A DNA stretch of 64,000 nucleotides, from positions 62,001-126,000 of the forward strand of contig CAJXTB010000017.1 of assembly GCA_913061235.1 (NCBI GenBank). The letters are read 5' to 3'. The stretch comes from an uncultured Pseudomonadota bacterium. GTDB taxonomy: Bacteria; Myxococcota_A; UBA796; GCA-2862545. Of this stretch, positions 8,731-16,542 are shown in pieces; positions within the stretch are counted from its first letter, which is position 1; the number at the start of each line of letters is the position of its first letter. A program made the translations under genes and the position numbers. A model generated the notes under the pieces. It was not told the DNA's origin. It was given only the letters and a program-made list of their open reading frames with translations, and ran no database searches.

Positions 8731-10179
8731 CTACGTTCCGCAGAACGTGGCGTGAACGACCTCGTTCGGGGCTGGGCCAAGCGCATAGTCGGCGTACTCA
8801 GTCCGCTCGACGAACGGCTCGCTGAGTACGTCAACGAGGGTGTGTAGCGGCGTTAGGTTCCCCAGTACTGCCGCCTCGATCATCTGCTCAATACGGTGGT
8901 TTCTCGGAATGTACGCAGGGTTCACCGCCTGCATTGCAGCGCGTCGACTGTCCTCATCTTGGTCGAGTGCCACTCGTGAGGTCCACCGCTCGGCCCACGC
9001 GTCGAACGCCTGAGGAACGGCGAACTCGGCGCGTGCGACCGAGGCGCTGTGTGACAGACCGCGGAAGGTGCGGGTGAAGTCGGCTTCATCGTCGTTCATT
9101 ACCGTCAGCAGGTCATTGACCAGGGCATCGTCATCTTCTTTGTGTGTGACGAGTCCGAGCTTGCGGCGGAACAGTGCGAGTCGGGCGCTCTCCAAGATGT
9201 CTGGGAATGCGTCGACGACGGGCTGAGCCAGGGCAACGCCGGCCTTGATGTCGGCGCCGATGAGCGGGAGCAGGGAGCGTGCCAAGATGGACAGATTCCA
9301 CTGTGCGACCGGCGCTTGGTTGCTGTACGCGTAGCGTCCGCGGTGGTCGATGGAGCTGAACACTTGGTGTTCGCGAAAGTCGTCCATGAACGCGCAGGGA
9401 CCGTAGTCAATGGTATCGCCGGTGACGCTGCAGTTGTCGGTGTTCATGACGCCGTGGATGAAGCCAACAGAGAGCCAGTGGGCGACCAGTTCTGCTTGCC
9501 GCTGTGCCACCGCCTGCAACAACGCGAGTGCCGGCCACTCTGCAGCCGCGGCGTCTGGGAAGTGGTGGGCAATGACGTGGTCAACGAGGGCTGTCAGACC
9601 GTCCGTGTCTTGGCGTGAGGAGAAGTATTCAAAGGTTCCTACGCGGATATGACTGCGGGCCACACGGGTTAGGATGGCGCCCGGTAAAACGCGCTGGCGT
9701 TGGATATGTTCACCCGTTGCGACTGCAGCGAGCGCCCGAGTGGTTGGAACGCCCATGGTGTGCATCCACTCGCTGATCACGTACTCACGCAGTACCGGGC
9801 CGAACCAGTTCCGACCGTCTCCGCGACGGGAGTACGGCGTTGGGCCTGCACCCTTGAGCTGAACGTCCTGAAGCACGCCGCGTTGGTCGCGCAGCTCACC
9901 CAGCAGGATTGCGCGGCCGTCTCCGAGCTGCGGAACGAAGTGCCCGAACTGGTGTGCGGCGTAGGCCATGGACAGCGGCGTAGCTGTGACCGGAATGGTG
10001 TTTCCGGCAAGAACGGCGAGTCCCTCGGCTCCAGCTAGAGCGTCTGCGTCGAGACCTAGGTCCAGAGCCAGCTCGTGGTTCACCAGTAGATACGATGGGT
10101 CGGAAACCGGCGTGGGCAGGGCTCCTTCGTACATGTGGCTTGGAAGGGAGGCGTAGCGAGCGGTAAATGGAAACTGCAT
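8731..10179 (-). CDS. selO: Protein adenylyltransferase SelO (YdiU/UPF0061 family)
   Basis: The 482-aa length matches bacterial SelO (about 480). Recognisable blocks include YAAHQFGHFVPQLGDGRAI, VQLKGAGPTPYSRRGDG and GVMNTDNCSVTGDTIDYGPC, the pseudokinase active-site and metal-binding region that transfers AMP from ATP to Ser/Thr/Tyr of target proteins. The protein ends FCGT, placing Cys at the third-last residue, where animal SelO carries selenocysteine; this fits the redox-linked C-terminus of the family. ATG 10179 follows an AGAGG-type site. It is divergent from the sheath gene. Confidence 0.9.
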   Translation of the reverse strand: MQFPFTARYASLPSHMYEGALPTPVSDPSYLLVNHELALDLGLDADALAGAEGLAVLAGNTIPVTATPLSMAYAAHQFGHFVPQLGDGRAILLGELRDQRGVLQDVQLKGAGPTPYSRRGDGRNWFGPVLREYVISEWMHTMGVPTTRALAAVATGEHIQRQRVLPGAILTRVARSHIRVGTFEYFSSRQDTDGLTALVDHVIAHHFPDAAAAEWPALALLQAVAQRQAELVAHWLSVGFIHGVMNTDNCSVTGDTIDYGPCAFMDDFREHQVFSSIDHRGRYAYSNQAPVAQWNLSILARSLLPLIGADIKAGVALAQPVVDAFPDILESARLALFRRKLGLVTHKEDDDALVNDLLTVMNDDEADFTRTFRGLSHSASVARAEFAVPQAFDAWAERWTSRVALDQDEDSRRAAMQAVNPAYIPRNHRIEQMIEAAVLGNLTPLHTLVDVLSEPFVERTEYADYALGPAPNEVVHATFCGT

Positions 10180-10260
10180 TGGGAGCCTCTAGCGTAGTCC
10201 GTGCCCACAAACTGCCACCACGTGTCAGTTGTAGCGCTTAGGAGTCTCGCGGAGGTCTTC

Positions 10261-11772
10261 ATGAGCGAGCCCATTGCCCCTGCTGTGACGTACCCTGGGG
10301 TCTACCGAACGGAGCAGGCGGCCAGTCCGTTTGAGACCAGTCTTCCGCCTGTTGGCGTGGCTGCCTTCATTGGAGCCGCAGAGTGTGGCCGCCCGTTCAC
10401 ACCCACCATTGTGTTGAGTGAAGAAGACTTTGAGCGTCAGTTCGTCGGTACTTCTCCACTGGACACGAGTGCGTCGTCTCTGGCCACGGCGGTTCGCGGA
10501 TTCTTCGGCAATGGCGGAGAGCGCTTGGTGGTCGTTCGCTCGGTCGACCCTCTGACATCGCTGCCAGCGGGTGCCATCGTGACACCACTGCTGTCGTTCG
10601 AGGCTGCAAGCGCCGGTGTGTGGGCCAACGGACTGGTTGTTGAGCTTATCCCTGACGACGAGAACGAACTTCAGCTCACCATTGTCGAGGTTGATGCTGC
10701 TGGGACCCGGCAGGTCTTGGAGATGTGGCCCGACCTCAGCCTGATACCCGGTACGCCCAACTACCTAGACACGGTTCTGGAGCGAGACTCCGAATTTCTG
10801 CGCGTTGCTGAACGTGACGAGGGCGACCTGTTCGACGGCGTCCCCGTGGACTTGGGTGTAGACGACGGCAGCACATTGACGTTCACCTTGACTGGCGGAG
10901 ACGATGGCCATGCGGATGAGGCGTCCAGTGAGGCTGCGTTGACGACCGCTGTGGACACGCTGCATCAGTACAGTGACGTGTCGTTGCTCGCGGTCCCCGG
11001 CCTGACGGATGTGTCAGACCTCACGGGCGTACTGGAAGAAGTGAACCGCCGAGACGACCTTCTATTGTTGCTAGATTGCCCGCAATCACAGGAACGGTCC
11101 ACAGCGGTCAGCCATGCTCAAGCCTTTCGCTCCGCGTTCGGTCACCAGCCCAACGTGGCGTTGTACACGCCTTGGGTGGTGGTCGACAGTCCGGAGGGGT
11201 CGCGCACCGTTCCACCTTCTGGATTCATGGCCGGCGTCATTGCGCGCACCGACATCCAACGCGGCGTCTTTCATACGCCAGCCGGACTGGGCGCGTTTTT
11301 GCAGGGAACGACAAGTCTGCACGTTGCCTTCGACGACTCAGAACAAGCGCCGCTCAACGCGCTTGGCGTCAACGTCATCCGTAGCTTCCCCGACGCTGGT
11401 GTGGTTGCGTGGGGCGCGCGCACGCTTGCTGTAGCGGAGGACGGCAGCGAGCATCTGCCGGTTCACCGCATGGCTCAGTACGTGCGAAAGGCGGTTGCGT
11501 CTGGAACGGCTTGGGCGGTGTTTGAGACCCAAGGACCGCCGCTATGGACTCGCGTCAGCCAGTCGGTAGAGGGCTTTCTAAATGGATTATTTCAGCAGGG
11601 CGCCCTCGCTGGCGTGGTGGCGACCGATTCGTACCGTGTGCAGTGCGACGCCGAGAACAATCCGCCCGACCAGGTGGAGCTCGGTATTCTCACCATCATC
11701 GTTGAGTTCGCCATGTTCCGAATCGGAGCCTTTCAGACCGTCGTCATTGAGCATGTGATGGCGGACGAGTAG
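10261..11772 (+). CDS. Phage-type contractile tail sheath protein
   Basis: The 503-aa product starts at ATG 10261 after GGAGG. It has the sheath N-terminus (VTYPGVYRTE) and the conserved C-terminal domain: AWGARTL, then AWAVFETQGPPLWTRV, FLNGLFQQGALAG and QCDAENNPPDQV. These are found in sheaths of myophages, R-pyocins, T6SS-like and extracellular contractile injection systems. The central part (about 120-260) is the variable protrusion domain. No tube, baseplate, spike or ATPase gene lies next to it, so it is an orphan here. A DUF4157 (eCIS-core) gene lies 26 kb away. Codon use looks like its neighbours. Confidence 0.88.
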   Translation: MSEPIAPAVTYPGVYRTEQAASPFETSLPPVGVAAFIGAAECGRPFTPTIVLSEEDFERQFVGTSPLDTSASSLATAVRGFFGNGGERLVVVRSVDPLTSLPAGAIVTPLLSFEAASAGVWANGLVVELIPDDENELQLTIVEVDAAGTRQVLEMWPDLSLIPGTPNYLDTVLERDSEFLRVAERDEGDLFDGVPVDLGVDDGSTLTFTLTGGDDGHADEASSEAALTTAVDTLHQYSDVSLLAVPGLTDVSDLTGVLEEVNRRDDLLLLLDCPQSQERSTAVSHAQAFRSAFGHQPNVALYTPWVVVDSPEGSRTVPPSGFMAGVIARTDIQRGVFHTPAGLGAFLQGTTSLHVAFDDSEQAPLNALGVNVIRSFPDAGVVAWGARTLAVAEDGSEHLPVHRMAQYVRKAVASGTAWAVFETQGPPLWTRVSQSVEGFLNGLFQQGALAGVVATDSYRVQCDAENNPPDQVELGILTIIVEFAMFRIGAFQTVVIEHVMADE

Positions 11773-12406
11773 CCGTCCACAATCGCCCGGACAGGGCGAG
11801 CGCGATGAGCATGCCGGTGCAGCCAAGTGCCAGCGCCCAGTCTTGGCTGTGTGCCGCTGGCCGGATGAACAGGTCGGCTACGTCAGCCAACGGCGCGCTG
11901 GGGTCGATTGCTAGGTCCCAACTGTTGTAGCGATGAACCCGTCCTAGCCATACGCCGGCGCCTGCGAGCAATGCAAAGAGCGTGACCAAGGATGCCGCTA
12001 GTAGCGTGCCTACTTGTGTACGAAACCACTCGAAGACGTGCTTGAGCGACACCGCACCGGCCATCATCGCGGCCATGGCGAAGGTGCAGAACATCACGGC
12101 GTCGAAGATCTCTGCAACAGGACCGACCGGTCCCAGATGAATCAGATCGGTCACCATGTAGGCGGCATTGGGCAGGAAGGCGAGCCACAAAACACCTAGT
12201 GGAATCACCACTATTCGACGGTGTACCACCACCCCGACCGTGCTGAGAACGAGGGGAATCCATGCGAGGGCCAGGTTGAATGGCAGGTACATGAACCAGG
12301 TCGGCGGTGCCCATGATGCGCGTATGACGAACAAGGCAACGGCAGTTGCGGATAGAACAATCGGGGCAATGAGGGACCAGGTCAGGTCGGTTGCTGAGGG
12401 GCGCAC
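11744..12406 (-). CDS. DUF1361 membrane protein
   Basis: The product has about six transmembrane segments and the DUF1361 signature LPFNLALAWIPLVLS followed by LWLAFLPNAAYMVTDLIHL. Function of the family is not established. GTG 12406 is preferred for its GGAG 6 nt upstream; GTG 12421 is also in frame. Its 3' end overlaps the end of the sheath gene by 29 bp in convergent orientation. Confidence 0.75.
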   Translation of the reverse strand: MRPSATDLTWSLIAPIVLSATAVALFVIRASWAPPTWFMYLPFNLALAWIPLVLSTVGVVVHRRIVVIPLGVLWLAFLPNAAYMVTDLIHLGPVGPVAEIFDAVMFCTFAMAAMMAGAVSLKHVFEWFRTQVGTLLAASLVTLFALLAGAGVWLGRVHRYNSWDLAIDPSAPLADVADLFIRPAAHSQDWALALGCTGMLIALALSGRLWTATRPPSHAQ

Positions 12407-12483
12407 GTCTTTCTCCAGCACCCGATGTAGCCGACGCGATGGGTACTGACTGTGCAGGGTCTCTGCAGAGCGAAACGAGGTGA

Positions 12484-12954
12484 CTACAGCAGCTCAAGAA
12501 CCTCGATGTACCGCTCGCGCTTGCCAATCCAAATCTCGACCTCGTCACCGAGATGAGCGCCAATCATGGCGCCGCCGACGGGAGAAATGGGCGTGAGGAT
12601 GACCACGGTGGTGCCGTCCACATCAATCTTTCGTCCGCCGCCATCTGGCAGCATTAGCCACCAGGCTTGGGTGCCGTCGTCGTCTACGTGGACCAGACTG
12701 CTGATGGCGACGTGCTTGGTCTGAACAATGATGTCCTGCTCGAACCAAGAGACCAAGCGCCTGAGGGCGCCGACTCGTTCGGCTTGACCGCGTGCCAGGT
12801 ACGAGGCTTCGGTGGCCCGTGTGTCGTACTTTCCTTCGGACTTGCTCTCACTGCTTGTGGCTTCGGCTGTTGCGAGTGCTGCCATGCGCTCCACGCCGTC
12901 GAGCTCTACGGCGAATGCTTTGGCCACGGCTGTCATGACGTCTTTGCGGTTCAT
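12484..12954 (-). CDS. GreA/GreB C-terminal-domain-like protein
   Basis: The 156-aa product has a helical N-terminal half followed by a segment (GRKIDVDGTTVVILTPISPV, then GAHLGDEVEIWIGKRERYIEVLEL) matching the C-terminal FKBP-like domain of Gre transcript-cleavage factors. The Asp/Glu pair at the tip of the coiled-coil of GreA is not obvious, so it is more likely a Gre-related RNA polymerase secondary-channel binder than a canonical GreA. The ATG at 12954 overlaps the stop of the TetR gene as ATGA, so both are probably one operon. Confidence 0.65.
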   Translation of the reverse strand: MNRKDVMTAVAKAFAVELDGVERMAALATAEATSSESKSEGKYDTRATEASYLARGQAERVGALRRLVSWFEQDIIVQTKHVAISSLVHVDDDGTQAWWLMLPDGGGRKIDVDGTTVVILTPISPVGGAMIGAHLGDEVEIWIGKRERYIEVLELL

Positions 12955-13547
12955 GACAGATCCCGGGGTGCTGTGGCCAAGGCGAGGGCCGCATGCCCGA
13001 CCTGCTTGGCCAGTGCGGTGGTGTCCGCGCTTGTGTCGAGAGAGGCCACCATGCCGTCGAGGTGCAATATCACCGTGCCGTGGACTAAGGCCCACACGTT
13101 GAGCGTACGCTGAAGGGAGCCCGCAGCACCGGATGCCGCCGCAATACTGGTGCGCAGGGCTTGGAAGGCTTGGGTGGCGGACGACTCAAGGTCTGCGTCG
13201 CCAACGTCGATAAGCTGGGGTTCGAACATCACCCGGTAGTGGCCGGAATGGGCAATCGCGAAGGACACATAGGCTCCAGCGACCGCTCGCAGTCGGTCTT
13301 CGGGGTGTGCATGTGTCTGGGCGTCGAGTGCCTGGTTGAGGGTTGTGAAGCCCTCTTTGGCGACGGCGGCCAACAGCGCCTGCTTGTTCGCGAAGTGGTG
13401 GTAGGGCGCGCCCGGACTGACTCCGGCTTGCCGGGCGACGGCGCGAAGACCAGGTTCTTCACCGGCTTTGATCAGCAGAAGTGCTGCGTTTAGCAAAGAG
13501 TGTCTAAGGTCGCCAGGAAAGGCATGTCCGGGTCCGCGAGTGGCCAT
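12951..13547 (-). CDS. TetR/AcrR family transcriptional regulator
   Basis: The 198-aa product has the TetR helix-turn-helix at about residues 10-55 (LRAVARQAGVSPGAPYHHFANKQALL) and a C-terminal ligand domain of the WHG type (AHSGHYRVMFEPQLID). ATG 13547 is chosen because the HTH begins shortly after. It is divergent from the CPA2 antiporter gene, the usual arrangement for a TetR repressor and its target, and overlaps the downstream Gre-like gene. An 8-bp palindrome GACTAGTC at about 13624 in the shared region is a weak operator candidate. Confidence 0.85.
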   Translation of the reverse strand: MATRGPGHAFPGDLRHSLLNAALLLIKAGEEPGLRAVARQAGVSPGAPYHHFANKQALLAAVAKEGFTTLNQALDAQTHAHPEDRLRAVAGAYVSFAIAHSGHYRVMFEPQLIDVGDADLESSATQAFQALRTSIAAASGAAGSLQRTLNVWALVHGTVILHLDGMVASLDTSADTTALAKQVGHAALALATAPRDLS

Positions 13548-13729
13548 GTGGGCTTGTGTCCTGTTCCGGTGACGTTGGCAATGGCCGCGCTTGCAGGGGC
13601 CTGTGAATGTGGCCTGCACAAGACTAGTCGAAATGCTCCTGGAAGTGGACTGGGTTTGTCTGCGGCCTCTGTCCGGGTGAGTCGACAGGAGGTATGGCGG
13701 CACTTTGGGGGTGCCGATTGCACGACGTT

Positions 13730-15718
13730 ATGCTTAATGACCTGGCGATTGTTACGGTTGTGGCTGCACTTGTTGGCATGTTGATGCGTCGTCTGGGCCA
13801 ACCCAGCATTCTTGGCTACCTGCTCGCCGGACTCATTGTGGGTCCGTACATTCCCATTCCATTGTTTGCGGACCCCCATCGCATTGAAGAGCTCGCGGAA
13901 GTCGGCGTGGTTCTCGTCATGTTCGCGGTTGGACTTGAGTTCCGTATAAAGCGTTTGCTGGAGATTCTACCCGTTTCTGGCCTGACTGCCGGGTTCCAGA
14001 TTGGTGCCTTGTCATGGGCGGGATTCACCGTGGGCTCGGTGCTCGGCTGGGACACAACCGCCAGTGTGTGTCTCGGTGCCACGATGGCCATCTCGAGCAC
14101 CATGGTGGTCAGCGCTGTGCTGCGCGATACCCCCGTCGATCCTGACGTTCGCTCCCATGTCTTTGGAATCCTGGTGGTTCAGGATGTGGTCGCGATTGTG
14201 CTGCTCGCATTGGTCACTACACTGGCCTTAGGCGAGACTCTCAGCACGCAGTCCGTCGCATTGATGATTGCCCAGCTTGCCGGCGCGGTGGTCGTCATGC
14301 TTGTGGGCGGCTTGTTGGTGCTGCCCAGACTCATTCGCTTTGCCCTGACCCAGTCGGACTCCGAGTCGCTGGTGGTCCTCGTTGCGGGTGCCGCGTTTGG
14401 TCTGGCTATGGTCGCGGATTTGTCTGGCTATTCGGTGGCCCTTGGCGCCTTCATCTGCGGTATCGCCGTGGCCGAGTCGGGCAAAGGACATGAGGTCGAA
14501 CACGCTATCGAGCCGCTGCGGGCGCTGTTCTCGGCCATCTTCTTTGTGTCGATTGGCATGTCTGTGGACCCAGCCGTGTCCTGGCGCAGCTTGCCGTTGG
14601 CGGCGATGCTCTGCGTGGTTGTTGTCGGCATGCAGCTGTTCTCCGTGACGCTCGGAACGGTGCTGACGGGCCACAGCATCCGCAAGGGCATCTACTCGGG
14701 TCTGGCGCTCGGTCAGGTCGGTGAGCTGTCGTTCATTCTGGCTACGATTGCGATTGGCGGCGGTATTTTGCCGGCTGAGACGCTTCCGGCGCTGGTCACC
14801 GTTGCCACGGTCACGGCCTTTACAACACCCCAATTCCTGGGGCGCGGACTGTTGCTCATCGACGCCGCAGACCGCTGGACGCCCGACTGGGCGCATCGAC
14901 TATTGGTGAACTACCAAGGGTTCATTCGTCGCATGCGAACAGCGAAGGATGGTCCTTCGGTTCGGCAGCCACTGACGGCGCTGTTGCTCGATTGGCTGGC
15001 GCTGATTGTGCTGTTTGTCACCCACCACACCCTGTTGCCGCACATTCCAGCGTCCTACGTCATTGGTGTGGATGTGGCGACAGTGCTCCTGGCCGTCCCG
15101 TTCTGCATTGGGCTGGTTCGAAGCGGACTGCGACTCGCGGCTGTGGTTCGGCTGCTCGCGCGCAGCATCCGCGGTGCGTCTGGGCGTACAACCCCGGTTG
15201 AAGCCTTAGTGTTGGTGGCTGTTGTCTTGGGTGTGGGCCTGCCAACGCTGGCGCTCTTGCGTCCGTTTGTCCGGGGTCCGTGGGTGGAGACCATCTTCTT
15301 GACCGCAGTGCTCGGTGCCTTGGTCGTGCTGGGTCTTGTGTTGCGACGGACACCGCTGACGTACACCTCGGGTGTGGTGCTCGTCGCACAGAACCTCGCC
15401 CGTCATGTACAGGGAGATCAGGTCGATACCAACGTCTCACGCGCGCCGGCTACAGTTGACGTGGGAACACTCGCAGACCTGGACGTGGAGATGTGGGAAG
15501 TCACAGAGAGGGCGCTCACGGTGGGCAAGACCCTCGCTGAGCTGGACCTGCGCTGCCGCTCTGGCGCTACGGTTGTAGCGATCGGTAGGCCAGGCCAGAC
15601 CGTCACACTGCCAACCGGCCATGAGGCCCTTCAGTTGGGCGATGTCGTGGCCTTGTCGGGCTCTCCGGCGGCGCTGCTTCGCGCCAAGTCTGTGCTGATG
15701 GGCGGCGAGGCAGCGTAG
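13730..15718 (+). CDS. CPA2-family K+/H+ antiporter (KefB-like) with TrkA-C domain
   Basis: The 662-aa protein has about 12-13 membrane segments in residues 1-400 (LGQPSILGYLLAGLIVGPYI, GVVLVMFAVGLEF, SSTMVVSAVL), typical of the Na+/H+ exchanger fold of KefB/KefC. After a further hydrophobic region, a cytoplasmic TrkA-C/RCK-C domain occupies about 570-660 (LRCRSGATVVAIGRPG). No TrkA-N NAD-binding domain is evident. ATG 13730 is chosen from homology (MLNDLAIV); ATG 13694 lies directly after AGGAGGT, with essentially no spacing. Probable role: potassium or sodium efflux coupled to protons, possibly controlled by the divergent TetR. Confidence 0.85.
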   Translation: MLNDLAIVTVVAALVGMLMRRLGQPSILGYLLAGLIVGPYIPIPLFADPHRIEELAEVGVVLVMFAVGLEFRIKRLLEILPVSGLTAGFQIGALSWAGFTVGSVLGWDTTASVCLGATMAISSTMVVSAVLRDTPVDPDVRSHVFGILVVQDVVAIVLLALVTTLALGETLSTQSVALMIAQLAGAVVVMLVGGLLVLPRLIRFALTQSDSESLVVLVAGAAFGLAMVADLSGYSVALGAFICGIAVAESGKGHEVEHAIEPLRALFSAIFFVSIGMSVDPAVSWRSLPLAAMLCVVVVGMQLFSVTLGTVLTGHSIRKGIYSGLALGQVGELSFILATIAIGGGILPAETLPALVTVATVTAFTTPQFLGRGLLLIDAADRWTPDWAHRLLVNYQGFIRRMRTAKDGPSVRQPLTALLLDWLALIVLFVTHHTLLPHIPASYVIGVDVATVLLAVPFCIGLVRSGLRLAAVVRLLARSIRGASGRTTPVEALVLVAVVLGVGLPTLALLRPFVRGPWVETIFLTAVLGALVVLGLVLRRTPLTYTSGVVLVAQNLARHVQGDQVDTNVSRAPATVDVGTLADLDVEMWEVTERALTVGKTLAELDLRCRSGATVVAIGRPGQTVTLPTGHEALQLGDVVALSGSPAALLRAKSVLMGGEAA

Positions 15719-15771
15719 TCCGGACAGGTTTTGGCTCGCCCACGGGGTACACCCCGCTTGGAGCGTGACGC

Positions 15772-16542
15772 ATGGACTACTTGCAGGTAAATCGGACCGC
15801 GTGGGACGCTCGAACGGCGGTCCATGTTGAGTCCACGTTCTACGATGTTCCTGGGTTTCTCTCGGGTCAGACATCCTTGCGGGAGATTGAGCTTCGCGAG
15901 CTGCCGGACGTCAGCGGCAAGACTCTGCTGCATCTGCAGTGCCACTTTGGCTTGGACTCGCTGTCTTGGGCACGCCTGGGGGCGAACGTCACTGGGGTAG
16001 ACCTGTCTCCGGCGGCGGTTGAGCAAGCTTGGGCATTGAGCAACAAGACAGGCATCGCAGCCACGTTTGTCTGTGAAGACGTCTACACGTTCGGTGAGTC
16101 GACGACCGCTCGCTATGATGTGGTGTTCACGTCCTACGGCACCGTCTGTTGGCTTCCAGACATTGAGCGCTGGGCTCGCGCTGTGGCGAACTGCCTGGAA
16201 TCGGGCGGCGTGTTCTACATGGCCGAGTTTCATCCCGTGGTGGACCTCGTCACGGGGTACTCCTACTTCCATCAGGAACATCCTGACGTCGAAGACGAGA
16301 GCACCTACACCGAGAACAGCGGGTCGGACGTCACTACCGTTGCCGTGTGGAGCCACCCCTTAGGCACCGTGATTACCGCGCTGATTGCAGCCGGCATCGA
16401 GATTGTGCACGTTCACGAGTTCCCGTTCAGCCCGTATGACTGCTTCACCGGATTGGTGGAGCGTGACCCCGGTCGTTTCCGCCTCGACCATGGCGGGCAA
16501 GATGTGCCGCTTGTGTACAGCATCAAAGGAATCAAGCGATGA
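15772..16542 (+). CDS. Class I SAM-dependent methyltransferase
   Basis: The 256-aa product contains motif I (LLHLQCHFGLDSLSWARLGA) and the acidic ribose-binding residue in NVTGVDLSP, followed by SYGTVCWLPDIERW and YMAEFHPV. Length and motifs match small-molecule methyltransferases of the Methyltransf_11/25 type; the acceptor is unknown. GGAG precedes the ATG. Its TGA overlaps the ATG of recQ, suggesting one transcript. Confidence 0.8.
   Translation: MDYLQVNRTAWDARTAVHVESTFYDVPGFLSGQTSLREIELRELPDVSGKTLLHLQCHFGLDSLSWARLGANVTGVDLSPAAVEQAWALSNKTGIAATFVCEDVYTFGESTTARYDVVFTSYGTVCWLPDIERWARAVANCLESGGVFYMAEFHPVVDLVTGYSYFHQEHPDVEDESTYTENSGSDVTTVAVWSHPLGTVITALIAAGIEIVHVHEFPFSPYDCFTGLVERDPGRFRLDHGGQDVPLVYSIKGIKR

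Noticed and set aside
13622-13632. TetR operator at GACTAGTC
   Set aside because: Only 8 bp of symmetry and no second half-site pair; listed only as a weak candidate in the TetR entry.
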